Counted from the stretch's first letter, positions 9,372-18,600 are shown. The stretch: 64,000 nucleotides of DNA from Thalassospira sp. (GCF_030690045.1 NZ_JAUYHK010000011.1:372001-436000); one strand, 5' to 3'. The notes: generated by a model from the sequence alone, not told the origin. Translations and numbers: made by a program.

Positions 9372-9518
9372 TTAACTACCCTTTAAAGTCCTACACCAAG
9401 TCCCGACCCCGGCGCAGTGCCCACATGGTAACGATGGAACTGAAAATGTCCAAGAAAAGAGGCGGTTGGATACAAAAAAATCCACATACCCCATTTCAAC
9501 GTTCATTTCGTCTCATTC

Positions 9519-9845
9519 TTACCAGTCATAACGCGGCATGTCCGGCGCTATTTCAAGCGCCCAGACATCAATACCGCCTGTCACGTTAAAAACATCTTTA
9601 AAACCGTTGGCTTCCAGCAACATACCACCATGGCGACTGCGGATTCCATGATGACACAAAACCGCGACAGGCCGGTTCGCGTCCAGTTCGTCAAGGCGCC
9701 CGGCCAATTCACCCAGCGGAATATGAATTGCGCCCTCAATCGCGCAAATCTCAAATTCACGGCTTTCCCGAACATCCAGAAGCACAATCGGATTGTCGCT
9801 CTCAAGGCTGGCGGCAAGTTCCACACATCTCAGATCACGCACCAT
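9519..9845 (-). CDS. Rhodanese-like domain protein
   Basis: A single rhodanese domain of 108 residues, probably cytoplasmic, with no signal peptide. The active-site loop is CHHGIRS with the catalytic Cys64 that would carry a persulfide, and LLDVRESREFEICAIEGA is the usual first signature, like GlpE and similar sulfurtransferases. The substrate is not predictable. It lies 24 bases after the Pcm-like gene and 147 bases before tolC, all on the minus strand, so co-transcription with pcm is likely. Confidence 0.9.
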   Translation of the reverse strand: MVRDLRCVELAASLESDNPIVLLDVRESREFEICAIEGAIHIPLGELAGRLDELDANRPVAVLCHHGIRSRHGGMLLEANGFKDVFNVTGGIDVWALEIAPDMPRYDW

Positions 9846-9869
9846 ATGGCCTGCCCGCGCCGTCCCGTA

Positions 9870-10526
9870 TCAAAAAACAAAACTTTTTGCCGGTTCAAAT
9901 CCCGGCAGATAGGGAATATTGGCATCGAACAGATCGCGATATCCGACCACACCGTTTTCCCGTTCATAGAGGCGCGCAACGCCAACTTTCCCGGCGGCAC
10001 GTACGACGGCGACCAGACGACCGCCCTCACTCAGTTGATCGAGAATGGCCGCAGGCACTTCGGCGACCGCGCCGTCAAACAGCACAACATTATAGGGGGA
10101 TTGTTTCGCGTAACCCGCAGCCAGATCACCCTCAACCACAATAACGTTATCAATGCTGTTATCCTGAAAGGTTTTCTCGGCAGAGGCCGTCATCGCCGCA
10201 TTGCTCTCAACCGCCACAACCGTTTCGGCAATGCGCGACAACAAGGCACTACTATAGCCATAACCCGCCCCGATCACCAGGGCGACGTCGGTTGTGGCAA
10301 TTTCAGCAGATTGCATCAACCGGGCAATGATCATCGGCTCCATCGCAAACCGGCCATCCCCGACCGGGATATCTTCGTCAACATAGGCAATGCCGCGCCG
10401 GTCCTGCGGTAGAAACAGTTCACGCGGAACCTCTTCCATCGCGGCCACGACCAAAGGATCGGTGACCTTGTTGGTACGAACCTGATTTTCCACCATGTTA
10501 TGGCGTGCGATTTGGTAATCCATCAT
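9870..10526 (-). CDS. Protein-L-isoaspartate O-methyltransferase-like protein
   Basis: A SAM-dependent methyltransferase of the Pcm family, proposed to repair isoaspartyl residues. It has the N-terminal RHNMVENQVRTNKV block and VLVIGAGYGYSSALL-like motif I (here ALVIGAGYGYSSALLSR), followed by VVAVESN and VVLFDGAV. This alphaproteobacterial subgroup commonly sits beside tolC, and its repair activity has not, to my knowledge, been shown generally. I chose the ATG at 10526 because AGG lies 6 bases upstream; an in-frame ATG at 10541 and further codons upstream lack a sensible ribosome site. The protein is then 218 residues. Confidence 0.88.
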   Translation of the reverse strand: MMDYQIARHNMVENQVRTNKVTDPLVVAAMEEVPRELFLPQDRRGIAYVDEDIPVGDGRFAMEPMIIARLMQSAEIATTDVALVIGAGYGYSSALLSRIAETVVAVESNAAMTASAEKTFQDNSIDNVIVVEGDLAAGYAKQSPYNVVLFDGAVAEVPAAILDQLSEGGRLVAVVRAAGKVGVARLYERENGVVGYRDLFDANIPYLPGFEPAKSFVF

Positions 10527-10876
10527 ATCTGACCTGAACATTCCCGCGAGAAATCCTATGTGACCCGAAACCATACCGGACGCGAAATCACAACTGCCAT
10601 CTGTTTATAGTCAGCCCTTTGCCAACTGACAACAGAACAAGATGCCTTTTTCTGTTCCGGTGCCTTTCTTGCGCTCGATTTCGAATGCGCCGAACCGATC
10701 ATGGCAGTAAATGATCGCAACCCAGAATTATAGCAACCTGATCTTCCTGCCTGAAATATCGTTATCTTCGCGTCCCGCGATAAACTTTTGCATGACCAAC
10801 CGATACAAAAGTTTATTTTTGGAAATAGTGATGTGCTATTTATGACCCAACAATGATCATCAGACGGGGAACAAAA
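10527..10876. other. 350-bp divergent intergenic region with an 11-bp inverted repeat
   Basis: This gap separates the reverse Pcm-like gene from the forward chemoreceptor and should hold both promoters. The one clear structure is a perfect inverted repeat, ATAAACTTTTG at 10780-10790 and CAAAAGTTTAT at 10806-10816, separated by 15 bases and followed on the + strand by TTTTTGG. I see no convincing coding frame confined to the gap. Confidence 0.5.
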
Positions 10877-13306
10877 ATGCGGGATAACGGGCCGGTAAAC
10901 AATCGTGAAGTTCCAATGCGCGACAGCGACATTCTGGTATCGCGCACCGATACCGGCGGTAAAATCCGCATGGCCAACAATGCCTTCATCAAAATCAGCG
11001 GCTTTGATGAAAACGAACTGATCGGTTCTCCCCACAATCTTGTGCGTCATCCCGACATGCCCAAGGCTGCCTTTGAAAATCTGTGGGCGACCATCCGGGC
11101 CGGTCGCCCGTGGCAGGGGCTGGTCAAAAACCGGGCGAAATCCGGCGACCATTACTGGGTCCGCGCCAATGTGACACCGATCCTCAAAGACGGTAAAATC
11201 GAAGAATTCATTTCCATCCGGTCAAAACCGTCAGACGCCGAAAAGACATATGCCGAAAAAGTCTATGCCGACATGCGTAAGGGTGCGGCACACAATATCG
11301 CCCTTGATGACGGGGAAATCATCGAAACCGGTTTCCGCCCCAAACTCAAAAGGTTTTTGGCCAGCATTCAGGGCAGCCTGACCGTTACATTTGCCAATAT
11401 GATCGTGCTGATGATGATTATTGGCGGTTATGGGTTGTGGGGCATATATCAGACGGCACAATATCTTGATGATGTGTATGAAAACCGCGTCAAACCACTG
11501 AACCTTCTCAAACAGATATCGGATGATTACGCCGTCTTTGTCGTCGATGCCTCGCACAAGGTGCGCAATGGCAATTTCAACTGGCAACAGGGCATCGACA
11601 GCCTTGACGAGGCCGAAGACCGCATTCGCGAAAATCTGGGCGTTTATTTCAGTCGAGAATTGCATCCCCAGGAAACGCCGATTGTCGCCGATATCCGAGC
11701 CATGTTGCCCGGTGCGGATGACCTGATTACCCGCTTGCGAAATATCCTGCAAAAACAGGATAAAGCCGCCCTTGACGCCCTTGTTTTGGATGAACTTTAT
11801 CAAACCATCGACCCACTGACCGATAAAATCGGCGCATTGTCAAAACTTCAGAACGACCTGACGGCAACCCGGATTAACGAAGCATCCGGCGATTTTGTCA
11901 CCGCCGTTGTCGTCAAGCTGATCCTGCTAGCGACTACTGTCGCCCTGATCATGATTTATGGCCTGTGGCTGGTCCGCAAATTCCGCAAGCCGCTTGTCGA
12001 TATGCAAAAACATTTTGATGCCATTGCCCGGAACGACACCACCTATCTGATCGGATTGCCCGAAGTATCCGATTTCAAGGCTCTGACCCAGCAATTGCGG
12101 GTTTTGCAGGCCAAAATCAATTACAGCATCATCGAACGCGAAGAAAACGAAGAAAAGGCCAGTTCGCTGCGGACCAAAGCACTGGAAGACCTTGCCGAAA
12201 CCGTGGAACGTGAATTGCAGGAAGTGGTTGAGGTGATCATCAGCCAAACCACCCGCCTGAGTTCCGCCGCAACCGAAATGGCACATTCGTCGGGCCGGGT
12301 TTCCACCAGTTCGGAAAGTGTCGCCGCTGCCGCTCAGGAAGCGCTTGCCAATGCCGAAACCGTATCGGGCGCATCCGAGGAACTTGCCGCCTCCATTCAG
12401 GAAATCACCCGCCAGATCGAAGAAGCCACCCAAACCACCGCCGATGCCAGCAAATCAGGCACAGAAGCCGAAAAAATTGTTCTGTCGCTGAAACAAAGTG
12501 TGGACCGGATTGGTGAGGTGGCCCAACTGATCGGCGATATCGCCGCCCAGACAAACCTTCTGGCCCTGAATGCCACAATCGAGGCCGCCCGTGCCGGTGA
12601 TGCCGGCAAAGGCTTTGCCGTGGTTGCACAGGAAGTCAAAAACCTTGCCAACCAGACAGCCAAATCAACCGAGGAAATCACCCGCCAGATATCTGAAATC
12701 CGGACGGTAACCGATTCCGTGGTCGAAAGTGTGCAGGAAATCACCAGCGACGTTCGACGGATCGACGAAGTGGCATCCCATGTCGCAACCTCAGTCCGGC
12801 AACAAGACAGCGCCACCCAGGAAATTGCCCGCAATATTGTGGAAACCGCCGCCGCCTCGACCGAGGTGACCGAAAAAATCAATGACGTCTCGGTCGAAGC
12901 TGAAAGCAATCTGGAACGCGCCGAAAATATGAGCAGCATCGCCCGGGAAGTTGATCAAAGCATCGCCAGTTTGCGCGCCACCCTGGTTAAAATCGTCCGT
13001 ACCGCCACCCCTGAAGTCAACCGGCGACGCGATCCGCGTTACAATATGACGGTCGAGGCGACGCTCACCGTCAACGGCGAAAAAATTGAGGGTGAAACCA
13101 TGGATATCTCGCTGGGCGGCAGCAAGGTCCGCCTTGCCAAGACGCTAAAGCGCGGTGATCGCGGCACCATCCGGATCAAAGGCATCGACGCCAACCTGCC
13201 CTTCGAGGTCGAAAACGCCAATGACAGGATCGTCAATCTGGATTTCACCACAACCCCGGAACGCGAAACAGTTTTGAAACCGTGGCTGGACCGTCAAATA
13301 AAGTAA
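10877..13306 (+). CDS. Aer-like chemoreceptor: PAS - 4-helix - HAMP - MCP - PilZ
   Basis: A methyl-accepting chemotaxis protein of 809 residues. Order seen: an Aer-type PAS domain at about 10-115 with [16 protein letters not shown], the pattern of redox/oxygen-sensing PAS domains; a hydrophobic segment at about 167-190; a periplasmic helical stretch; a second membrane segment at about 339-365; HAMP; and the MCP hairpin tip with [17 protein letters not shown] near 560. After the MCP domain is a C-terminal PilZ domain (about 714-805) with [10 protein letters not shown] and the DISLGGSKV motif, which binds cyclic di-GMP in active members. The ATG at 10877 is preferred over 10853 because GGGGA stands 6-7 bases upstream. 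It is monocistronic and tRNA genes follow. Confidence 0.93.
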   Translation: MRDNGPVNNREVPMRDSDILVSRTDTGGKIRMANNAFIKISGFDENELIGSPHNLVRHPDMPKAAFENLWATIRAGRPWQGLVKNRAKSGDHYWVRANVTPILKDGKIEEFISIRSKPSDAEKTYAEKVYADMRKGAAHNIALDDGEIIETGFRPKLKRFLASIQGSLTVTFANMIVLMMIIGGYGLWGIYQTAQYLDDVYENRVKPLNLLKQISDDYAVFVVDASHKVRNGNFNWQQGIDSLDEAEDRIRENLGVYFSRELHPQETPIVADIRAMLPGADDLITRLRNILQKQDKAALDALVLDELYQTIDPLTDKIGALSKLQNDLTATRINEASGDFVTAVVVKLILLATTVALIMIYGLWLVRKFRKPLVDMQKHFDAIARNDTTYLIGLPEVSDFKALTQQLRVLQAKINYSIIEREENEEKASSLRTKALEDLAETVERELQEVVEVIISQTTRLSSAATEMAHSSGRVSTSSESVAAAAQEALANAETVSGASEELAASIQEITRQIEEATQTTADASKSGTEAEKIVLSLKQSVDRIGEVAQLIGDIAAQTNLLALNATIEAARAGDAGKGFAVVAQEVKNLANQTAKSTEEITRQISEIRTVTDSVVESVQEITSDVRRIDEVASHVATSVRQQDSATQEIARNIVETAAASTEVTEKINDVSVEAESNLERAENMSSIAREVDQSIASLRATLVKIVRTATPEVNRRRDPRYNMTVEATLTVNGEKIEGETMDISLGGSKVRLAKTLKRGDRGTIRIKGIDANLPFEVENANDRIVNLDFTTTPERETVLKPWLDRQIK

Positions 13307-13354
13307 CCCGAATATCGCAGCAGGACCTTGTTTCAAAAATGTAAATTTGTGTGC

Positions 13355-13384
13355 TTGACGGCCTGCATTCGATAGGGCTATACA
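13355..13384 (+). promoter_or_regulatory. Probable sigma-70 promoter of tRNA-Cys
   Basis: TTGACG at 13355-13360 and TATACA at 13379-13384 are 18 bases apart, and the tRNA-Cys gene begins 27 bases after the -10 box. The position and sequence fit a strong stable-RNA promoter, which could also serve the tRNA-Asn that follows 4 bases later. Confidence 0.6.
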
Positions 13385-13410
13385 CCGCCCTGCTAACGCG
13401 ATGGCACTAT

Positions 13411-13484
13411 GGCGCGATGGCGGAGTGGTTACGCAGAGGACTGCAAATCCTTGCACGCCGGTTCGATTCCGGCTCGCGCCTCCA
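13411..13484 (+). tRNA. tRNA-Cys (anticodon GCA)
   Basis: A complete cloverleaf can be drawn by hand: acceptor GGCGCGA paired with TCGCGCC, anticodon loop CTGCAAA with GCA at 13443-13445, and a T arm GCCGG-TTCGATT-CCGGC. CCA is encoded at 13482-13484. It is followed after 4 bases by tRNA-Asn, so the two are probably co-transcribed. Confidence 0.96.
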
Positions 13485-13488
13485 CTAA

Positions 13489-13564
13489 TCCGGCATAGCT
13501 CAGTTGGTAGAGCAAATGACTGTTAATCATTGGGTCGCAGGTTCGAGTCCTGCTGCCGGAGCCA
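13489..13564 (+). tRNA. tRNA-Asn (anticodon GTT), copy 1
   Basis: A complete cloverleaf: acceptor TCCGGCA paired with TGCCGGA, anticodon loop CTGTTAA with GTT at 13522-13524, and a T loop TTCGAGT. CCA is encoded at 13562-13564. All 76 bases are identical to the copy at 15200-15275. A terminator follows directly. Confidence 0.97.
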
Positions 13565-13568
13565 CAAG

Positions 13569-13605
13569 CCTCTCGGGATAACCTCCCGGGAGGTTTTTGT
13601 TTTTG
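13569..13605 (+). terminator. Intrinsic terminator after the tRNA-Cys/tRNA-Asn pair
   Basis: CCTCTCGGG at 13569-13577 pairs with CCCGGGAGG at 13585-13593 (one G-U pair), followed by TTTTTGTTTTT. Confidence 0.85.
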
Positions 13606-13656
13606 GGTCTTGCCGTCTATGATGCCGGGAACATTCGCAATTTTGGGAACATCGCC

Positions 13657-14580
13657 ATGAAATCACAGGTTGCCCGCCGCAAAATGGCTGCGGATCTTGA
13701 ATTTTCGCAACTTGCCTGGGGGGCATGGCGTCTGCGCGGTAGCGAGGACGTTTCCGATGCAGATGATGTCCTGCGGTTGATTGAAACCGCCCTTGATCAC
13801 GGGATTACGACATTCGATCATGCCGACATTTATGGTCGTTATCAGTGCGAATCCTTTTTTGGACAGGCAATGGCCAAAGCCCCGCATTTGCGGAGGCGCA
13901 TGGAAATCGTCACCAAATGCAATATTGCCCTTCTGGGCGACGCCCGACCGGAACACCGTATCGGCCATTACAACACCTCAAAGGCCCATGTCCTGCAATC
14001 GATCGATAATTCGCTGCGCAATCTGCATACCGATCATATTGATGCGCTGTTGCTGCATCGCCCCGATCCGCTGATGATCGCCGATGAAGTGGCTGATGCC
14101 TTTGCCACCTTGCGCCAAAGCGGCAAGGTCCGGCATTTTGGCGTATCGAATTTCACGCCGTCACAGTTTGATTTGCTGCAAAGCCGACTGGACCAGCCAT
14201 TGATGACCAATCAGGTCGAATGTTCTGTGGTCGAACTGGCACCGATTTTTGACGGCACCTTTGATCAAATGCAGCAACACCGGGTATTCCCGATGATCTG
14301 GTCGCCACTGGGCGGGGCCCGATTGTTTTCCGGCCAGAATGACGATGCCGCCGCGCGCTTACGCCCGATTCTGGAAAATTTGCGTGCCAAATACGGCCTG
14401 CCGGGGGTTGCCGAAGTCGCTATTGCCTGGCTGCTGCACCTGCCTTGTCAGCCCTTACCTGTACTGGGCACAATGAAACCAACCCGAATCATTGATGCAA
14501 CGCAGGCCTGTGGTATTGAATTTGACCGGCAGGACTGGTTCACCATACTGGTTGCTGCCCAGGGACATCCCGTGCCCTGA
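13657..14580 (+). CDS. Aldo/keto reductase (YdhF-like)
   Basis: An NADPH-dependent oxidoreductase of the aldo/keto reductase superfamily, 307 residues. The catalytic tetrad can be placed: Asp and Tyr in FDHADIYGRY, Lys in EIVTKCN and His in DALLLHRPDP. GVSNFTPSQF and the C-terminal VLGTMKPTRI (cofactor-binding) are also typical. The overall pattern is closest to E. coli YdhF; the physiological substrate is unknown. I chose the ATG at 13657, which has GGGA 8 bases upstream, over a TTG at 13597 inside the tRNA terminator. The gene lies between the two identical tRNA-Asn genes. Confidence 0.9.
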   Translation: MKSQVARRKMAADLEFSQLAWGAWRLRGSEDVSDADDVLRLIETALDHGITTFDHADIYGRYQCESFFGQAMAKAPHLRRRMEIVTKCNIALLGDARPEHRIGHYNTSKAHVLQSIDNSLRNLHTDHIDALLLHRPDPLMIADEVADAFATLRQSGKVRHFGVSNFTPSQFDLLQSRLDQPLMTNQVECSVVELAPIFDGTFDQMQQHRVFPMIWSPLGGARLFSGQNDDAAARLRPILENLRAKYGLPGVAEVAIAWLLHLPCQPLPVLGTMKPTRIIDATQACGIEFDRQDWFTILVAAQGHPVP

Positions 14581-14595
14581 ACGACGATCAGGCCC

Positions 14596-14922
14596 TTACT
14601 GGCGATACAGAATCATGCCAGCGTGATACAGTACGCCATCGCGGAAATCGCCATCCGCGGTAAAGCCTGTATCATCCCAATATTCGATATGATCGCCTTG
14701 CACCTCGTAACGCCCCTGATACGCACTTTCGCGCTGGCCGCGGGCCTCATCATACCGTCCGTTTGGCAAAAGATGATGCCGGACATGGCCATCTTTGGTG
14801 ACCCACATCCCCACATAGGGATGCGGTGATTGGGTTTCATCCGCCTGTACTGATACGGTGCCCGCAGACATGGCCGTCAACACCATTGCCGCACCAATAC
14901 TGTTCCTGATCCGTCCTGACAT
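14596..14922 (-). CDS. Atu4866-like small exported protein
   Basis: A 108-residue protein with an N-terminal signal peptide (about 27 residues, ending before DETQSPHPY) and a compact domain I recognise as the Atu4866 family: HPYVGMWVTKDGHVRHHLLP, NGRYDEARG, SAYQGRYEV and DYWDDTGFTADGDFRDG-like blocks. The family is a small beta-rich fold of unknown function, probably periplasmic here. The ATG at 14922 has GGAG 7 bases upstream; a TTG/ATG further up lacks one. It is convergent with the aldo/keto reductase, 15 bases away. Confidence 0.8.
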   Translation of the reverse strand: MSGRIRNSIGAAMVLTAMSAGTVSVQADETQSPHPYVGMWVTKDGHVRHHLLPNGRYDEARGQRESAYQGRYEVQGDHIEYWDDTGFTADGDFRDGVLYHAGMILYRQ

Positions 14923-15199
14923 TGGAATGCTCCATACTTGATAATCCCGGAGCAATCACAGTGACGGTTTCGGGTTTCAGGGCGATAGACCGAATCCCCG
15001 GTGTTCTTGCCTGTTTCTCCAAACGAGGCAGGATTGTTGAAATAATTGCGGTTCATTTTGTCCCCGGTCCCTTTCAATCCATTAACCAGACAGAACGAAA
15101 AAAGCATAATTTCCCGTCATTTTTTAGAAAAAAGGGCTTGCGGCATCGGGGGTGTTTTTATATACCCCTGCCACGCACCGGACACGGTGTGTCGCCTGA

Positions 15200-15275
15200 T
15201 CCGGCATAGCTCAGTTGGTAGAGCAAATGACTGTTAATCATTGGGTCGCAGGTTCGAGTCCTGCTGCCGGAGCCA
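15200..15275 (+). tRNA. tRNA-Asn (anticodon GTT), copy 2
   Basis: A complete cloverleaf with encoded CCA, base-for-base identical over 76 bases to the copy at 13489-13564. Flanking bases differ on both sides, so the repeat is confined to the tRNA. A possible -10 (TATATA at 15159-15164) with a weak TTGCGG upstream suggests its own promoter. A terminator follows. Confidence 0.97.
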
Positions 15276-15283
15276 ATTCAAGA

Positions 15284-15316
15284 GGGGCCGAACATTTGTT
15301 CGGTCCCTTTTGTTTT
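15284..15316 (+). terminator. Intrinsic terminator after tRNA-Asn copy 2
   Basis: GGGGCCGAAC at 15284-15293 pairs with GTTCGGTCCC at 15298-15307 (one G-U), loop ATTT, then TTTTGTTTT. Confidence 0.85.
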
Positions 15317-15344
15317 ACCCCTGTCTTTGCGAAGGATGATGTTT

Positions 15345-15665
15345 GTGAAGAAAACCGTCAAAATAGAACTGCGCAAAGTCAGTCTGGGAATCGCAGGTGG
15401 CACCACCGAAGGCTGGCTGGTGATCGGCAAGAATGACGTCATTCACGGCATGGTCCACCATATAGACGGTGACCTTTTCACCATTTCATCGAATACCGAT
15501 GAACGCATTCAGGCCTTTGGCTGGTGCCCGATGTTTGACAGTCTTGAACATGTTCAAAACGATCTTGAAGTCGCACTGGCGATGACGGACCGGGCCGAAG
15601 TTGAACAATGGATCGAAGATTCCGAACGCTATGATCACGACCATGATTCGTCGCATCTGCACTGA
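15345..15665 (+). CDS. Small conserved-looking protein of unknown function
   Basis: A 106-residue soluble protein that I do not recognise. It begins with a basic, beta-strand-like stretch (KKTVKIELRKVSLGIAGG), has a central FGWCPMFDSLEHVQ and ends in an Asp/His-rich tail (YDHDHDSSHLH) that might bind metal or be disordered. No membrane segment or signal is seen. Start choice is uncertain: GAAGGA stands 8 bases before GTG 15345, which I prefer, but in-frame ATGs at 15336 and 15339 are possible though too close to that ribosome site. It follows the tRNA terminator and precedes the synthetase gene by about 220 bases. Confidence 0.65.
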   Translation: MKKTVKIELRKVSLGIAGGTTEGWLVIGKNDVIHGMVHHIDGDLFTISSNTDERIQAFGWCPMFDSLEHVQNDLEVALAMTDRAEVEQWIEDSERYDHDHDSSHLH

Positions 15666-15888
15666 TTATTTCCGGTTTCATTGAAAAATCCCCCGCCTGC
15701 CCCGATTTTCCCCCTATTGTTTCAGGATTGCGAAATTCTGTCGTCCGGTGCGAATGGCAGATTTGAATTGATTCAGAACAAGGCAAAATACCGTCTTCTG
15801 ACCTAGGTTTTGTTCGCAACTGCGAAATCAGAATTTCCACCCTATATAAGGGTGACCATCCTGACCCCAACAACAGGGAAACCCGGCC

Positions 15889-18585
15889 ATGAGTACCGTT
15901 AATCTCGAACATCTTTTCAAACCGTCATCGGTGGCGGTTATCGGTGCATCAAACCGCCCGCGTTCCGTGGGACAGGTGATCATGCGCAACTTGCTGGCAG
16001 GCGGATTTGACGGGCCGATCATGCCGGTCAATCCCCGAAGTCAGTCGATTGGGGGTGTTCTGGCCTATCCCGATGTCGAAAGCCTGCCGGTTGTCCCGGA
16101 AATGGCGGTGATCTGCGTCCCGCCTGCCGGGGTGGTGCCAACCATTGAATGTTTGGTCGCCAAGGGGTGCATGGCCGCGATTGTGCTGACCGCCGGGTTG
16201 GGTTCCGTGGCCTATGACGAAAATCGCAGCGTCAAGCAGGCCATGCTTGATGTTGCTGCCCAATGCAAAATGCGGATTCTCGGCCCCAATTGTCTGGGGC
16301 TGATGGTGCCGCCGATTGGCCTGAATGCCAGCTTCAGTCATCAAAGTGCCAGCAAGGGCAAAATTGCCTTTGTGTCGCAATCGGGTGCGTTATGCACGGC
16401 GGTTCTTGATTGGGCTGCGGCGCGCGGCATCGGATTTTCGCATTTCATTTCGCTGGGCGAATGCGACGATGTCGATTTCGGCGATGTGATTGATTATCTG
16501 GGATCGGATCCGGAAACCCGATCGATCATGCTCTATATTGAATCGATTCATGAACGGCGAAGCTTTATTTCAGCCGCCCGTGCCGCCTCGCGCAACAAGC
16601 CGATCCTGTGCATCAAATCGGGCCGTTTCGCCGAAGGTGCCGCCGCCGCGGCCTCGCATACCGGGGCGCTAGCCGGGGCGGATGATGTGTTTGATGCCGC
16701 GATCAAACGGGCGGGTGTCTTGCGGGTTTATACCATCGCCGAGATGTTTTCTGCCGCCGAAACCCTGTCGCGCATGCGACCTTTCCGGGGCGACAAGCTG
16801 GGCATTGTGACCAATGGCGGTGGCATTGGCGTTCTGGCCGTTGATGCCCTGATCGAACGGCATGGCCATCTTTCCGAATTGTCTCCCACGACGATTGAAA
16901 ACCTAGACAAGGTATTGCCGTCCACCTGGTCGCGGGCCAATCCGGTCGATATCATTGGCGATGCGCCGGGCGAACGTTATGCCCATGCGATTGAACATTT
17001 GCTGGCCGATCCGCAAATCGACAGTTTGCTGGTCATGCATGCGCCAACCGCCATCACCGACCCGGTAGAAGTCGCCCAAGGGGTGATCGAGGCCGTCAAG
17101 GGGACGCGCAAGAACATTCTGACCAACTGGGTAGGGGAATCCACGGTGGCGGCGGCCCGCACTCTGTTTAACAATGCCGGTTTCCCGACCTATAACACCC
17201 CTGAACAGGCGGTTGCCGCCTTTCAGCATATGGTCAATTACCGAAAATTGCAGGATGTGCTGATGGAAACACCGCCATCAGTCCCGCAGGATTTCACCCC
17301 GGCCACCGAAGAAGCCCGAACTATTATTCACCGGGCGATCCATGCCGGTCGCGACATGCTGACCGAACCCGAAGCAAAGGCGGTTCTGGAATGTTATGGC
17401 ATCAACACGGTGAAAACCCTGTCGGTCGAAACGGTTGATGAAGCCGTCACCACTGCCGACAGCCTTGGTTACCCGGTTGCCCTTAAAATCCTGTCGGACG
17501 ATATCAGCCATAAATCCGATGTCGGCGGGGTTGTCCTTAATCTGGAAAGTGCCGAAGAAGTCCGCATGGCTGGCACCAAGATGCTTAAAAACATCGAAAA
17601 GATGTTTCCAAATGCCCGTTTGCGCGGCTTTACTGTACAGGAAATGGTCAAACGTCAAAATGCCCGCGAACTGATTGTCGGCATGACCACCGATCCGATT
17701 TTTGGCCCGGTGATCCTGTTTGGTCATGGCGGGGTCGAGGTCGAAGTCGTCCGCGACCGGGCAATGGCCTTGCCACCATTGAACATGAAGCTCGCACGTG
17801 AACTGGTTGAAAACACACGCATTTACAACCTTTTGAAGGGATATCGCGATGTCCCGGCGGTTAATCTTGAGATGCTGTATCTGACGCTGGTGCGGTTGTC
17901 GCAACTGGTGGTGCATCTGGGCGAAGTGGTTGAACTTGATATGAACCCACTTCTGATTGATCAGACCGGCGTCATTGCCCTTGATGCCCGCATCAAGGTA
18001 ACGCCCAAAGTCGTAAGCGATGACCAGCGTCTGGCAATCCACCCTTATCCGCGCCACCTGAAACAGGAAATCGTTCTGGAAGACGGCACAACCTATATGT
18101 TGCGGCCGATCAAACCGGAAGACGAACCGGCTCATTACCAATTCATGTCGAAACTGACCCCCGAAGATATCCATTTCCGGTTTTTTGGTTCGGTCCGGGA
18201 ATTGCCGCATTCCGAAATGGCACGCCAGACCCAGCTTGACTATGACCGTGCCATGGCATTCGTCGCAACCGTCATGGATGGCCCGGAAAAAGACCAGATT
18301 CAGGGCATTGTCCAGGTCGCCATCGATCCCAAAAACGAAAATGCCGAATATGCCGTCATGGTGCGATCCGACCTTAAGGGGCGCGGACTTGGCCGTATTC
18401 TGATGGAAAAAATGATTGAGTTTTGCCGGGCCAAAGGCGTTCAGAATTTTGTCGGGCAAGTATTGCCCGACAACCGACGTATGTTGACCCTGTGTGAAAA
18501 ACTCGGTTTCTCGCGCCGGTATCTGGCCGATGAAGAAGTTTTTGAAGTCACCCTGCCCCTTGATCTGCCGCCCCCCGCGGTCTGA
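15889..18585 (+). CDS. ADP-forming acyl-CoA synthetase / GNAT acetyltransferase fusion (Pat/PatZ-like)
   Basis: An 898-residue four-part protein: CoA-binding Rossmann domain (about 10-130, VAVIGASNRPRSVGQ), two succinyl-CoA-ligase-like domains (about 150-460), an ATP-grasp domain (about 490-710, with GYPVALKIL and SHKSDVGGV) and a C-terminal GNAT domain (about 725-890, with the acetyl-CoA loop DLKGRGLGRILM). Proteins of this order include the Salmonella Pat and E. coli PatZ lysine acetyltransferases that inactivate acetyl-CoA synthetase. The SHTGALAG loop retains His257, the position of the phosphorylated His in true ADP-forming synthetases, so synthetase activity may persist. It is monocistronic, with a terminator after it. 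Confidence 0.88.
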   Translation: MSTVNLEHLFKPSSVAVIGASNRPRSVGQVIMRNLLAGGFDGPIMPVNPRSQSIGGVLAYPDVESLPVVPEMAVICVPPAGVVPTIECLVAKGCMAAIVLTAGLGSVAYDENRSVKQAMLDVAAQCKMRILGPNCLGLMVPPIGLNASFSHQSASKGKIAFVSQSGALCTAVLDWAAARGIGFSHFISLGECDDVDFGDVIDYLGSDPETRSIMLYIESIHERRSFISAARAASRNKPILCIKSGRFAEGAAAAASHTGALAGADDVFDAAIKRAGVLRVYTIAEMFSAAETLSRMRPFRGDKLGIVTNGGGIGVLAVDALIERHGHLSELSPTTIENLDKVLPSTWSRANPVDIIGDAPGERYAHAIEHLLADPQIDSLLVMHAPTAITDPVEVAQGVIEAVKGTRKNILTNWVGESTVAAARTLFNNAGFPTYNTPEQAVAAFQHMVNYRKLQDVLMETPPSVPQDFTPATEEARTIIHRAIHAGRDMLTEPEAKAVLECYGINTVKTLSVETVDEAVTTADSLGYPVALKILSDDISHKSDVGGVVLNLESAEEVRMAGTKMLKNIEKMFPNARLRGFTVQEMVKRQNARELIVGMTTDPIFGPVILFGHGGVEVEVVRDRAMALPPLNMKLARELVENTRIYNLLKGYRDVPAVNLEMLYLTLVRLSQLVVHLGEVVELDMNPLLIDQTGVIALDARIKVTPKVVSDDQRLAIHPYPRHLKQEIVLEDGTTYMLRPIKPEDEPAHYQFMSKLTPEDIHFRFFGSVRELPHSEMARQTQLDYDRAMAFVATVMDGPEKDQIQGIVQVAIDPKNENAEYAVMVRSDLKGRGLGRILMEKMIEFCRAKGVQNFVGQVLPDNRRMLTLCEKLGFSRRYLADEEVFEVTLPLDLPPPAV

Positions 18586-18600
18586 TCCGGCCCGAAATCA

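Noticed and set aside
10556..11152. 198-codon minus-strand frame spanning the chemoreceptor promoter region
   Set aside because: It overlaps the start of the PAS domain gene in antisense and shows no motif; the intergenic part alone is not coding-like.
13489..15275. Genomic island or integrated element between the tRNA-Asn copies
   Set aside because: No integrase, no partial tRNA or att-like extension, and the genes between have normal composition; only the tRNA repeat itself is notable.
17278..18459. Long open frame (about 393 codons) on the minus strand inside the synthetase/GNAT gene
   Set aside because: It is antisense to a clearly conserved multi-domain protein, rich in His/Gln/Phe as typical of a shadow frame, with no recognisable domain.
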